A DNA stretch of 64,000 nt from Arthrobacter yangruifuii (GCF_009192775.1 NZ_VTFX01000001.1:496001-560000); one strand, 5' to 3'. Positions 51,709 through 60,551 are shown, numbered from the stretch's first letter. Numbers and translations are program-made. The notes: generated by a model not told the origin, from the sequence alone.

Positions 51709-52524
51709 CTACTTTGACGGCTGCAGGTAGGAGAGGATGCTGTCGGCGGTCTCCTCGGGGGCGCTGACATGGGGGAGGTGGCCGGTGGCCTTCATCTGCA
51801 CCAGTGTGCTCTGCGGGATGTGCTCCTGCAGGTAGCGGCCCACATGCTCCGGGGCCAGGAGGTCCTCGGATGCCTGGAGGATGAGGGTGGGGACCGAGAC
51901 CTTGGGCAGCAGGGCCCTGACGTCGCTGAGGAAGGCCACCCGGGCAAACTGGCGGGCAACCGTCGGGTTGACCCGGCAGAAACTGCCTTCGAGCTCGGCG
52001 CCCAGGGCGGGCGCGGCGGGGTTGCCCATGATCACCGGGGCCATGGTGGCCGCCCAGACGAGGTAGTTGGTGTCCAGCGACTCCAGGAGCTCATCCAGAT
52101 CGGCACGGCTGAAGCCGCCTTCGTAGCCGTCCTCGGGATAATCCATGTAGCTGGGTGAGGGAGCCACCAGGATAATTCGAGCAAGGCGCTCCGCTGCGGT
52201 GGCGCCGGCCGAGATGGCCATCATGGCGCTGACACTGTGGCCGATGAAAGTGACATCGCGCAGGTCCAGGTCCTCGCATACTTCCAGGACGTCGGTGACG
52301 TAGCCGTCCAGGGTGGCGTACTTGGCCGGGGTATAGGCAGCCGGATCGGACGCGCCGGAGCCAACATGGTCGAAGAGGACCACCTTGTAGACGTCGGTAA
52401 AGCGGTGCAGAAGCCGTGACCACATGCCCTGATCACAGCCGTAACCGTGGGCGAAAAGCAGCACCGGTCCGTCTGCCTGCCCCAGCACTTGAACATTGTT
52501 CCGGGTGCGAATATCAGTTGTCAT
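51709..52524 (-). CDS. RsbQ-like alpha/beta hydrolase
   Basis: 271 residues from the ATG at 52524 with AGGAA before it. It is very close to RsbQ of Bacillus subtilis by eye: RNNVQVLG, FAHGYGCDQGMW, VVLFDHVGSGASD, YATLDGYVTDVLEVCEDLDL, SFCRVNPTVARQFARVAFLSD and ATGHLPHVSAPEET. Triad S97 (GHSVSAM), D221 (SEDLLAPEH) and H249 (TGHLPH), against S96/D219/H247. RsbQ produces a hydrophobic ligand sensed by the PAS domain of RsbP; plant D14/KAI2 receptors are relatives. Here the neighbour is a PAS histidine kinase, four bases downstream, so the pair is one operon. Confidence 0.92.
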   Translation of the reverse strand: MTTDIRTRNNVQVLGQADGPVLLFAHGYGCDQGMWSRLLHRFTDVYKVVLFDHVGSGASDPAAYTPAKYATLDGYVTDVLEVCEDLDLRDVTFIGHSVSAMMAISAGATAAERLARIILVAPSPSYMDYPEDGYEGGFSRADLDELLESLDTNYLVWAATMAPVIMGNPAAPALGAELEGSFCRVNPTVARQFARVAFLSDVRALLPKVSVPTLILQASEDLLAPEHVGRYLQEHIPQSTLVQMKATGHLPHVSAPEETADSILSYLQPSK

Positions 52525-52880
52525 ATTCCTGCTTTTCCTAAGCCGTTCCCGCAATGGCATGAGCGGAGTCACAGCAAACACTACAGGTTCCGAGGCGATT
52601 AAAATGCCACCCGAGACGCGCCGGAATGCGTTTGAGGTGCAGTTCCAGTGCGGATTCATCTGACCACCTGCAAGCATGTCCGTTTCCGCCCGAAGTCCCC
52701 CGGGACGGGAATAATGCAGCCCGCTTCGCATGCCGCGGCGGGATGCGGGAAAAATGCGGAGAAAAGGGAAAGGCAAAGGACAGCCGTGCTGCCATGGCGG
52801 TATACAGAGGGGCATATTTCGAATTACGTTAAACAGCCCAATTCTGCCGTGGACGGTGCCCGCGAATTGCGGCCCGCTCT
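52525..52880. other. 356-base intergenic region before the hydrolase/kinase operon
   Basis: No gene supported. It holds the hydrolase 5' flank (AGGAA ribosome-binding site, A/T-rich runs such as GGGAAAAATGCGG) and the end of the convergently placed reductase gene. No hairpin or repeat of note was seen. Confidence 0.5.
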
Positions 52881-53414
52881 TCAGGCGACCGCGTAGCGGA
52901 GTTCGACGGCGCCGTTGTTGAAGGAGGTGGCGGACATCAGCTGCATGGGCGGCGTGGGTCCGGACACGGGAAGCAGCCGACGTCCGCTGCCCAGGGCCAC
53001 CGGCATATACGTAATCCACAGTTCATCCAGCAGTCCGGTCTGGGCGAACTGCGCCGCCACGTTGCCTCCGCCCACCACCCAGATATTCCGCTCTCCCGCA
53101 GCGTCACGGGCTTCCGTCACCACCGCCCGGACGTTCCCCGAGGCGAACCGGATGTCCGCTGCCGGCGGGGCTGGGTCCTCCCGGTGGGCGAGCACCCAGC
53201 AGGGCTGCGTATATTCCCAGCCCTCCGGCTGCTCTGCCCTGAGCCAGCGGTAGGTCCCCGCACCCATCACCACGGCGCCGACGTCGGCCATGAAGCGGTC
53301 ATAGTGGTCCTGAAACGCCTCAAAACCGAAATTGAGCAGCCAGTCCAGGCGGTTGTCCTCGGTGGCGATAAAACCGTCCAGGGATGACGCAACGTAATAG
53401 ATGACCTTTGGCAT
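52881..53414 (-). CDS. Dihydrofolate reductase family protein (RibD C-terminal type)
   Basis: 177 residues from the ATG at 53414, with a leaderless -10 (TATTCT on the minus strand). N-terminal MPKVIYYVASSLDGFIATEDNRLDWL and VVMGAGTYRWL, then ERNIWVVGGGNVAAQFAQTGLLDELWITYMPVALGSGRRLL, is the classic DHFR-like RibD_C pattern. NADPH-dependent reductase of unknown substrate; the bacterial DHFR-like copies often resist folate analogues or reduce pterins. Divergent from the ThDP enzyme. Confidence 0.85.
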   Translation of the reverse strand: MPKVIYYVASSLDGFIATEDNRLDWLLNFGFEAFQDHYDRFMADVGAVVMGAGTYRWLRAEQPEGWEYTQPCWVLAHREDPAPPAADIRFASGNVRAVVTEARDAAGERNIWVVGGGNVAAQFAQTGLLDELWITYMPVALGSGRRLLPVSGPTPPMQLMSATSFNNGAVELRYAVA

Positions 53415-53420
53415 GCCGCG

Positions 53421-53426
53421 AGAATA
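53421..53426 (-). promoter_or_regulatory. -10 box TATTCT of the reductase gene (leaderless)
   Basis: On the minus strand TATTCT is followed by CGCGGC and the ATG of the reductase at 53414. Confidence 0.5.
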
Positions 53427-53551
53427 ACGGTCTACGGCTACCCGGCGAAGCCTTCTGGGATAGGTTGGTAGCGGAAATACCATAAGCAGCCTGAATGTTT
53501 CTCCGGCGGCGGTTGCAGTCGCCGGGACGGGACAACGCGGAAGGGAAAACC

Positions 53552-55345
53552 ATGAGCGGGAAGCTCGTAGCGGATGTGATTGTTGAACGCCTGCAGGCCT
53601 GGAACGTGGACCGGGTATTCGGTTACAGCGGAGACGGCATCAATACCGTTCTGGGTGCGATGCGCCGGAGCGGAAACCCCGAGTTCATCCAGGTCCGGCA
53701 CGAGGAAAACGCCGCCTTCATGGCCACGGGGCATGCCAAATACACCGGCGGGGTGGGCGTGGTGATGTCCACCCAGGGTCCCGGAGCCATCCACCTCCTC
53801 AACGGTCTCTACGACGCCCGGCTGGACGGGGCCCCCGTGGTGGCCATTGTGGGTCAGCAGTCCCGCAGCGTTCTGGGCTCCTCCTATATGCAGGAGGTGG
53901 ACCTGATGAACCTCACCCGGGACGTGGCCTCAGCCTTCCGCCAGCAGATCAATTCCCCCGAGCAGGTTCCGCTGGTACTGGACCGTGCGTTCAAGAAGGC
54001 CCTGGCCACCGGCACGCCCGCCGTCGTCATCATTCCGCATGACGTGCAGCAGGCGCCCGCTCCGGAACTGGAGCAGGAGCACGGGATTCTCAACACCGTG
54101 CCGGTGTTCAGTCCCGCACGGACGCAGCCGGCCAAGGCGGACGTGCGTGCCGCGGCGGATCTCATCAATTCCGGCGAACGGGTGGCTCTGCTGGTGGGGC
54201 AGGGTGCCCGCGACGCCCGGACACAGGTTGCAGCCCTGGCGGAGAAGATCGGCGCAGGCATTACCACCAGCCTGCTCGGGAAACCGTACGTGGATGAAAC
54301 CTCGCCGCTGGCTGCGGGAACCATGGGGCATCTGGGCACCAGTTCCGCCGGATACGTGATGGACAACTGCGACACCCTGCTGATCATCGGCTCCAGCGAC
54401 CCGTGGACCGAGTTCTACCCGAAACCGGGGACCGCCCGCGGGGTCCAGATTGACCGGGATGCGTCCGCGGTCGGCAACCGGTATCCGGTGGAAGTGGGCA
54501 TCACCGGTGACACCGTAGCCGCCTTGGAGGCCCTGATTCCGCTGCTGGACGCCAAACCGGATACACCCTGGCGGCGGCAGGTGGAGGAAAGCGTCCGCCG
54601 CTGGCACGAGCTGGCCCGGGTGCGGGCCATGACGCCTGCCAATCCGGTGAACCCGGAGCGCGTGGTGTACGAGCTGAACCGGCGCCTGCCGCACAACGCG
54701 CAGGTGGCGGTCGACGTCGGCAGCTCGGTGTACTGGTACGCCCGGCACCTGCAGCTTCCGGAGGGCGTCCCCGCCCACCTGTCCAGCACGCTGGCCAGCA
54801 TGGGCTGCGCCGTCCCGTACGGCCTGGCCGCGAAGCTGGCGTACCCGGACCGTCCGGTGGTGGCGCTCTCCGGAGACGGCGCCATGCAGATGGCGGGCGT
54901 GACCGAACTGATCACCCTGAGCCGGCTTTGGCAGAAGTGGGAGGATCCGCGGTTTGTTCTCTGCGTGCTGAATAACCGGGAGCTGGCCGAGGTCACCTGG
55001 GAGCAGCGCGAGATGGAAGGGGACCCGCGGTTCGAGGCCAGCCAGTCGCTGCCGGATTTCCCGTACGCGGAGTATGCCAAGCTGCTGGGGCTGGAAAGCA
55101 TCCGGGTGGAAGATCCGGAGCTGCTGGGCGAGGCCTGGGAGGTGGCGCTCGCAGCCGAACGGCCGTTCCTGATTGAGGTGGTCACCGATCCCGCGGTGCC
55201 GCTGCTGCCGCCCTTCCCCGCCGGCGCGGCCCAGGCGGAGACCATGAAGGACGGCCTGGCACAGGAAGGCGCCGCGGGTGAGCATGCGCGGCGGTTGCTG
55301 GATCTTTACTTGGAGCAGGAAGAGGGCCTGTACCGGGACCTGTGA
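53552..55345 (+). CDS. Thiamine-pyrophosphate-dependent enzyme, PoxB/pyruvate oxidase type
   Basis: 597 residues from the ATG at 53552 (GGAAGGG before it). Three ThDP domains: N-terminal pyrimidine domain with catalytic Glu in FIQVRHEENAAFMATGHAKYTGGVGV, central domain with Rossmann-like LLVGQGARDAR, and C-terminal diphosphate domain ALSGDGAMQMAGVTELITLSRLWQKWEDPRFVLCVLNNRELAEVTWEQREMEGDP, the GDG-N-type ThDP motif (GDGA ... LNNRE). Closest to pyruvate:ubiquinone oxidoreductase/acetolactate-synthase-like stress ThDP enzymes. Oxidative decarboxylation of pyruvate is likely; exact acceptor unknown. Confidence 0.87.
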   Translation: MSGKLVADVIVERLQAWNVDRVFGYSGDGINTVLGAMRRSGNPEFIQVRHEENAAFMATGHAKYTGGVGVVMSTQGPGAIHLLNGLYDARLDGAPVVAIVGQQSRSVLGSSYMQEVDLMNLTRDVASAFRQQINSPEQVPLVLDRAFKKALATGTPAVVIIPHDVQQAPAPELEQEHGILNTVPVFSPARTQPAKADVRAAADLINSGERVALLVGQGARDARTQVAALAEKIGAGITTSLLGKPYVDETSPLAAGTMGHLGTSSAGYVMDNCDTLLIIGSSDPWTEFYPKPGTARGVQIDRDASAVGNRYPVEVGITGDTVAALEALIPLLDAKPDTPWRRQVEESVRRWHELARVRAMTPANPVNPERVVYELNRRLPHNAQVAVDVGSSVYWYARHLQLPEGVPAHLSSTLASMGCAVPYGLAAKLAYPDRPVVALSGDGAMQMAGVTELITLSRLWQKWEDPRFVLCVLNNRELAEVTWEQREMEGDPRFEASQSLPDFPYAEYAKLLGLESIRVEDPELLGEAWEVALAAERPFLIEVVTDPAVPLLPPFPAGAAQAETMKDGLAQEGAAGEHARRLLDLYLEQEEGLYRDL

Positions 55346-55393
55346 GCAAGGGGGAGTCAGGGGAGTCAGGGGTTCCCGGGTTCCACCGGTGCC

Positions 55394-55434
55394 GGAGGGG
55401 CGGGCGCACCCGCTGCAGGTGCGCCCGTCCCTCC
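55394..55434 (+). terminator. Terminator after the ThDP enzyme
   Basis: GGAGGGGCGGGCGCACC and GGTGCGCCCGTCCCTCC form a 17-bp stem with one mismatch and a seven-base loop, about 50 bases past the stop. Confidence 0.8.
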
Positions 55435-55465
55435 GCCCGGTTTCGGGTTTCGGATCAGGTCTCTC

Positions 55466-55507
55466 GGTGCACGGTGCACGGTTCTAGGTGCATGGTGCAT
55501 GGTCCTA
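55466..55507. repeat. 21-bp tandem repeat, two copies
   Basis: GGTGCACGGTGCACGGTTCTA and GGTGCATGGTGCATGGTCCTA, each containing an internal GGTGCAC/T doublet. It ends at the amt stop codon region and lies between two genes without coding capacity of its own. Confidence 0.7.
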
Positions 55508-56791
55508 GGGGCGGGCCGGTGCACCCAGCTCCACCGGATCTTCATCATTAAGGTAGGCCGACTCGGAATGTGCCATGAGGTCGATGCCCTTGAGCTCACT
55601 CTCCTCAGGGATGCGCAGCCCGATGGTCAGCTGCAGCACCTTGGCAATCAGCCAGGTCACCACGAAGGAGTAGACCAGCACGGCGGCACAGGCGACTGCC
55701 TGGATGCCGAGCAGGGAGAAGCCGCCGCCGTAGAAGAGCCCGCTCACCCCGTTGGGTGCCGCCTCGGTGGCGAACAGGCCAATCAGCAGAGTGCCCAGCA
55801 GGCCGCCGACGGCGTGCACCGCCACAACATCCAGTGAGTCATCGAAACCGAGGCGGAACTTCAATTCGATGGCCAGCGAGCACACGAGCCCGGCGATCGC
55901 ACCGATGGCGACGGCGCCCAGCGGACTGACCGCCCCGCAGGCGGGAGTGATGGCCACCAGGGCGGCAATCAGGCCCGACGCCGCGCCCAGGCTCGAGGAG
56001 CGGCCCAGCCGCAGCCGTTCCATCAGCATCCAGCCGAGGAGGCCGGCGGCCGCCGCGACAGCAGTGTTCAGGAAGACCACGGAGGCGGAATGCCCGGCGC
56101 TCAGGGCGGAGCCGGCGTTGAAGCCGTACCAGCCGATCCACAGCAGGCTTGCTCCCAGCAGGATCAGCGGCCGGCTGTGCGGCTGGCCGTGAGAGTGGGG
56201 CCAGCCTTTGCTGCGGCCCAGGACCAGGGCGAGGGCGAGGGCGGCAACACCGGCGTTCAGGTGCACCGCGGTGCCTCCGGCGAAGTCGATGGCGCCCAGC
56301 CGGTTGGCAATCCAGCCGCCGACGACGGTGCCGTCAGCGTTGTCGAAGGCAAACACCCAGTGCGCCAGCGGGAAGTAGACCAGGGTGGCCCAGAGGCCCG
56401 CGAAGACCATCCAGGCGCCGAACTTCATCCGTCCGGCGGCGGACCCGGCCACCAGGGCCGTGGTCACGCAGGCAAACATCAGCTGGAACGCCGCGAACAA
56501 CGCCCCGGGAATGGAAGCGGCGGGATCTTCCGCCAGAAGTGAGGAAAGCCCGAGATATTCCAGCGGATCCCCCAACAGGCCGAGCCCGCCCAGCGAATCT
56601 CCAAAGGCCGCGGAATAGCCGTACAGCACCCAGAGGACCGCCACGAGGCTGGCCCCGCCAAAGCACATCATCATCATGTTCAGGATCCGCCGTGAACCCA
56701 CCATGCCGCCGTAGAAGAAGGCGATTCCCGGGATCATCAGGCAGACCAATGCGGAGCTGGCCAGCAGCCAGGCCGTGTTTCCAGAGTCCAT
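55505..56791 (-). CDS. amt: Ammonium transporter, Amt family
   Basis: 428 residues from the ATG at 56791, 11 predicted helices. Amt signatures: AWLLASSALVCLMIPGIAFFYGGMV (TM1), ACVTTALVAGSAAGRMKFGAW, DFAGGTAVHLNAGVAALALALVLG with the first His of the pore pair, and DVVAVHAVGGLLGTLLIGLFA with the second, plus the phenylalanine gate region. Conducts NH4+/NH3. The AmtB-partner glnK is absent from the neighbourhood. Flanked by short tandem repeats on both sides. Confidence 0.93.
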   Translation of the reverse strand: MDSGNTAWLLASSALVCLMIPGIAFFYGGMVGSRRILNMMMMCFGGASLVAVLWVLYGYSAAFGDSLGGLGLLGDPLEYLGLSSLLAEDPAASIPGALFAAFQLMFACVTTALVAGSAAGRMKFGAWMVFAGLWATLVYFPLAHWVFAFDNADGTVVGGWIANRLGAIDFAGGTAVHLNAGVAALALALVLGRSKGWPHSHGQPHSRPLILLGASLLWIGWYGFNAGSALSAGHSASVVFLNTAVAAAAGLLGWMLMERLRLGRSSSLGAASGLIAALVAITPACGAVSPLGAVAIGAIAGLVCSLAIELKFRLGFDDSLDVVAVHAVGGLLGTLLIGLFATEAAPNGVSGLFYGGGFSLLGIQAVACAAVLVYSFVVTWLIAKVLQLTIGLRIPEESELKGIDLMAHSESAYLNDEDPVELGAPARP

Positions 56792-57065
56792 GGAGGTACT
56801 CCCGTTCCGGTCGTGCGCCCGTTTCTGCCTCTGCCGATGCAGCCGGGCGGAGAATAAGGACGGGCCAGCCCCCCGTGGCTGGCCGGGCACCGAAGGTACC
56901 GGCGGTGCTGCTTTAAGCCTGGGGCCGGGATGTTACGGCAGGGAGCGCGTTGAGGTTAGCGGTGCGTTAACGGCGGCTGGACGTCTGCTGGGAGTATCCC
57001 GGACAGGGCGCTGCGCCTGACGGCCGGCAGGGGAGAGGCGGGGCTTGGCTGAGGCGTGACGAAGC

Positions 57066-57125
57066 GGGGTACCCGGAGCCGGGGTATCCGGAACCGGGGT
57101 ATCTGAAGCCGGGGTGCTTGGGAAG
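57066..57125. repeat. 15-bp minisatellite, four copies, 5' side of amt
   Basis: GGGGTACCCGGAGCC, GGGGTATCCGGAACC, GGGGTATCTGAAGCC and a diverged fourth GGGGTGCTTGGGAAGC. It lies in the 341-base stretch 56792-57132 between the amt start and the HdeD gene, where I see no gene. The opposite strand would encode YPGSG repeats, but no start or ribosome-binding site supports it. Confidence 0.75.
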
Positions 57126-57132
57126 CGGGAAC

Positions 57133-57729
57133 CTAGGCGTTGCGGGGCATGCCGCGCCCGAACGCGAAGGCGCGGACAATCTGCATGATGCCCAGGACGA
57201 CGAGGAAGATGCCGCCGTAGATCACCAGTACGGCGAGGGAACTCAGGGGAAGGAAAAGCACCACGATTCCGGCCAGGATGCTGAGGATCCCCAGGATGAT
57301 CGCGAACCAGCGGGATCCGCCGCGGTCGGACTCGGCCAGGGCCATCACGCCCTCCACAATCCAGGCGATTCCGATGACCAGCCCGAGGGCGGTGAGGGTT
57401 TCCGCCGGGTTGCGCATGGCGATGACGCCTACCGCCACAAGGGCCAGGCCGATCAGGATGTTGAGGATTTTCAATCCCACTCCCAAACCGGTGAAAACCC
57501 CAAGCAGGATACGGACGGCGCCGGCGACAATGAAGTACAGGCCAAAGAGGACGGCGAGAACGTCCAGGGTTGCCCCGGGCCAGAAGAGCACCAGCAGCCC
57601 CAGGACCACAGAGACCACCCCGGTGGTCGCCAGTCCGAGGCGGATGCCGCGAATAGCTGTCTTGGCCAGGTTCAGGGCATCTAAGGCGAACCCGCCCTCT
57701 TGCTGGAAAGCGCTGCCTGATGAGGACAT
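57133..57729 (-). CDS. HdeD/DUF308 family membrane protein
   Basis: 198 residues, six helices in three hairpin pairs, with the HdeD pattern VVSVVLGLLVLFWPGATLDVLAVLFGLYFIVAGAVRILLG repeated as LGLVIGIAWIVEGVMALAESDRGGSRWFAIILGILSILAGIVVLFLP. Related proteins help acid and stress tolerance in E. coli; the role here is unknown. CTGGAGGTC ribosome-binding site. It lies upstream of amt in the same direction. Confidence 0.88.
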   Translation of the reverse strand: MSSSGSAFQQEGGFALDALNLAKTAIRGIRLGLATTGVVSVVLGLLVLFWPGATLDVLAVLFGLYFIVAGAVRILLGVFTGLGVGLKILNILIGLALVAVGVIAMRNPAETLTALGLVIGIAWIVEGVMALAESDRGGSRWFAIILGILSILAGIVVLFLPLSSLAVLVIYGGIFLVVLGIMQIVRAFAFGRGMPRNA

Positions 57730-57894
57730 TCTTAAGACCTCCAGAGAGATTTTCCCCCGGTCCGGCGGACGCCGAACGCCCCCAATTATCCGCCGGGACC
57801 GGCCGGCTTCTCTAGTGATTGGTTCCGGAACCGGCCGCCCGGCCCGGGATAAGGTTCCTACCCTGAAACCCAGCCTTGCCCCCGATACCAGTCC

Positions 57895-58578
57895 CTACCC
57901 CTGAAAACCCAGTAGTGCCCGGACTTCGGTGTCAGTGGTCTGGCCGAACCGGCGGTAGGCGAGCCCCACGGCTTCCAGTCCGCTGTCCGGCCAGGCCACG
58001 ACAACGTTGTCGGCCGGCGGGATGAGCAGCCCGCCGATACTCCCGCACGCCACCGGCGCCGAGGCGACCAGCAGCCCCGGACCAAGCTTCCGGACCGCTC
58101 CGAGGGCTGCACGCATGGTCGCCCCGGTGGCCAGCCCGTCATCCACCGCAATGACGGTAGCGCCGGTGATACTGCGCGCCGGGGCTCCGGCCCGGAACAG
58201 TTCCTCGCGCCGCCGGACCTCGGCAAGCTGTTCTCCGGCCGCGGCCGCAAACAGGTCCTCCGCGGCGGGGTCGCGGCGGCGCCAGGAGCGCAGCACGTCC
58301 TCGTTGCGGACCACGCAGACCGTTCCCGCGATGCCGGCGACTGCACCGGCGGCCAGTTCCGGCTGCTCCGGATGGCCGATTTTGCGGACCACCACGACGT
58401 CGAGGGGCGCCGCCAGTTCACGGGCCACCTCTGCGGCCACGGGAACGCCGCCGCGGGAAAGTCCCAGGACCAGCAGCCCCGGCGCACCCGCATAGGGCAG
58501 GAGTTCGGCGGCGAGAGCCCGGCCGGCGTCGGCGCGGTCCTGCCAACGGGCCGGGGGAGGCGACGGGGCAAAGTCCAT
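57895..58578 (-). CDS. Phosphoribosyltransferase family protein
   Basis: 227 residues from the ATG at 58578 (a longer upstream frame has no support). The PRPP loop is ATVIAVDDGLATGATMRAAL, the type I phosphoribosyltransferase signature. The N-terminus LVLGLSRGGVPVAAEVARELAAPLDVVVVRKIGHPEQPELAAGAV matches the group often fused to or paired with dienelactone hydrolases. Probably binds PRPP and a base; substrate unknown. Divergent from the SDR gene. Confidence 0.82.
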   Translation of the reverse strand: MDFAPSPPPARWQDRADAGRALAAELLPYAGAPGLLVLGLSRGGVPVAAEVARELAAPLDVVVVRKIGHPEQPELAAGAVAGIAGTVCVVRNEDVLRSWRRRDPAAEDLFAAAAGEQLAEVRRREELFRAGAPARSITGATVIAVDDGLATGATMRAALGAVRKLGPGLLVASAPVACGSIGGLLIPPADNVVVAWPDSGLEAVGLAYRRFGQTTDTEVRALLGFQG

Positions 58579-58711
58579 GGGGCAGACGGATTCAGTGGGG
58601 GGAACTCCGGTTCGGTGCTCCTCCCAAGCTAGGGACCGCCGCCGGCTCCGGCAAGGGGGGTGCACAACCGGCCGCGTTGCCAAAGCCGCCGCGGCATAGA
58701 ACAGTGTCGGT

Positions 58712-59464
58712 ATGACGCAGACAGCAGTGATCACAGGAGCCACATCAGGGATCGGCGCGGAGTTCGCCCGGCAGCTCGCCCAGCGCGGGTACAACCTGGT
58801 GCTTACCGGCAGGAATACCGAGCGGCTGGAATCCACCGCAGATGAGCTGGCGCGGGATTACTCCGTGAAGACGGAGTGGATTGCCGCCGATCTCGCCACC
58901 GGGGAGGGGGTGGCCGCCGTCGCGGACCGCGTGGGGCAGCCCGACGTCGGACTCCTGGTCAACAACGCGGGCTACGGGCTGAAAAACGATTTTGCCCGCA
59001 ACGAGCTGCAGGCCGAAGTGGACCACCTCAACGTGCTGGTCAATGCGCCGCTGCAGCTGAGCCATACCGCACTGAATGCCATGTCCTCCCGCGGCGGCGG
59101 CCGGATCATCAATGTGGCTTCGGTGGCCGGCTTCCTCCCCCGGGGAACCTACAGTGCAGCCAAGGCGTGGGTCATCAATTTCAGCCGCTGGGCCAATATC
59201 TACTACGGGGGCCGCGGCATCACCGTGACCGCTGTGTGTCCGGGCTTTGTCCACACGGATTTCCATGCCCGGATGGAGATGGACAAGACCGTGTATCCGA
59301 AGTGGATGTGGCTTAACGCGGACCGCGTGGTGCGCGAGGCCCTGGCGGATGCCTTTGCGGGCAAGGGCATCTCCATTCCGTCCAAGCGCTACCGCGTGCT
59401 GGCGACGGTGGGCAACCGCGCCCCGCAGGCACTGGTGGCGCGGCTGGCCGGCCGGGGCCGGTAG
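58712..59464 (+). CDS. SDR family oxidoreductase
   Basis: 250 residues. TGATSGIG cofactor motif, NNAG, the active-site Ser in INVASVAGFLPRGT and the Tyr-x3-Lys in YSAAKAWVINFSRW, then VTAVCPGFVHTDF. The classical short-chain dehydrogenase fold with a DUF/steroid-type C-terminus. NAD(P)-dependent; substrate unknown. The start may be leaderless (TAGAAC nine bases upstream), though the -10 is imperfect. Confidence 0.88.
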   Translation: MTQTAVITGATSGIGAEFARQLAQRGYNLVLTGRNTERLESTADELARDYSVKTEWIAADLATGEGVAAVADRVGQPDVGLLVNNAGYGLKNDFARNELQAEVDHLNVLVNAPLQLSHTALNAMSSRGGGRIINVASVAGFLPRGTYSAAKAWVINFSRWANIYYGGRGITVTAVCPGFVHTDFHARMEMDKTVYPKWMWLNADRVVREALADAFAGKGISIPSKRYRVLATVGNRAPQALVARLAGRGR

Positions 59465-59585
59465 CCGGGGGGAGCGGACGACGCCGGACGTCACGGAAGC
59501 TGGCGGCGCCCGGGCAGCGGGCCTAGGGTTGCCCTGCACCGCGGCCCTTCCCCGGGCCGGCGACGAACCGGCGAAAGCGAGTCCC

Positions 59586-60551
59586 ATGAGTACCCCCACG
59601 GTCTATGCCCTGCATGAGAATCCGGAATGGTTTCCGCCCTTCGCGCGCGCCTTCGAAGCCGAAGGCATCCACGTGGAGGAATGGCTGCTGACCGACGGCG
59701 TCCTGGACCTGGACTCCGTGCCGCCGGAAGGCATCTTCTGGTCCCGGATCAGCGCGTCCTCGCACACCCGGGACCACGGCCTGTCCAAGGACTACGCCCG
59801 GGCGGTGCTCTCCTGGCTGGAGGCGCACGGCCGGCGCACCGTCAACGGCCGCCGGGTGCTGGAGATGGAAATGAGCAAGGTGGACCAGCTGACGGCGCTC
59901 CGGGCGGCGGGCATCGACACCCCGCGCACGGTGGCCGCCGTCGGCCGGCACCGGATCCTGGCCGCGGCCAGGGACTTCCAGGCCCCGTTCATCACCAAGC
60001 ACAACCAGGGCGGCAAGGGGCTGGGAGTCCGTAAGTTCGATTCCCACGAGGAACTGGCCGACTATGTGGCGTCGGAGGACTTCGAGGAGCCGGCGGACGG
60101 CATCACCCTGATCCAGGAATACATCGTGGCCGCGGAGCCGTTCATCACCCGGGCGGAGATTGTGGGCGGGGAATTCATCTATGCCATCAAGGCGGACACG
60201 GCCCGCGGCGGGTTCCAGCTCTGCCCTGCCGACGCCTGCGCTATTGACCCGTCCACCGGCAGGCCGATCATGCCGCCGGGCGCCACCATCGCACCGGATG
60301 CGGACACCCAGCTGTTCAGCCTGCGGGAGGATTTCGACTCCCCGGTGATCGGCAAGTACCTGGAGTTTGCCCGCCGCAACCGGCTGGAGGTCTGCGGCAT
60401 CGAGTTCATCGAGGCCGCGGACGGACGGCTGCTCACCTATGACGTGAACACCAACACCAACTACAACGCCGCCGTGGAAGCCGTTGCTCCGCAGTCCGCG
60501 CCGCGTGCCCTGGCCCGGTATCTCGCGTCCCTCGGCGCCGCCGCGGAATAG
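59586..60551 (+). CDS. ATP-grasp, RimK-like glutamate ligase family protein
   Basis: 321 residues from the ATG at 59586; a long upstream frame that overlaps the SDR gene is rejected. ATP-grasp core: FQAPFITKHNQGGKGLGVRKFDS (ATP loop), ITLIQEYIVAAEPFITRAEIVGGEFIYAIKAD and the metal/ADP motif CGIEFIEAADGRLLTYDVNTNTNYNAAVE. Related to RimK/LysX carboxylate-amine ligases, but the N-terminal STPTVYALHENPEWFPPFARAFEAEGI domain differs from RimK. It probably forms an amide bond on a small molecule or protein; substrate unknown. Confidence 0.82.
   Translation: MSTPTVYALHENPEWFPPFARAFEAEGIHVEEWLLTDGVLDLDSVPPEGIFWSRISASSHTRDHGLSKDYARAVLSWLEAHGRRTVNGRRVLEMEMSKVDQLTALRAAGIDTPRTVAAVGRHRILAAARDFQAPFITKHNQGGKGLGVRKFDSHEELADYVASEDFEEPADGITLIQEYIVAAEPFITRAEIVGGEFIYAIKADTARGGFQLCPADACAIDPSTGRPIMPPGATIAPDADTQLFSLREDFDSPVIGKYLEFARRNRLEVCGIEFIEAADGRLLTYDVNTNTNYNAAVEAVAPQSAPRALARYLASLGAAAE

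Noticed and set aside
52525-53019. N-terminal extension of the RsbQ-like hydrolase frame
   Set aside because: The added residues have no homology and lack a ribosome-binding site; the ATG at 52524 aligns with the RsbQ N-terminus.
56967-57179. Minus-strand peptide with YPGSG repeats
   Set aside because: Product of the 15-bp minisatellite; no start signal and overlaps the HdeD gene end.
59247-59585. N-terminal extension of the ATP-grasp frame into the SDR gene
   Set aside because: Overlaps an established SDR on the same strand; true start ATG at 59586 gives a normal length.
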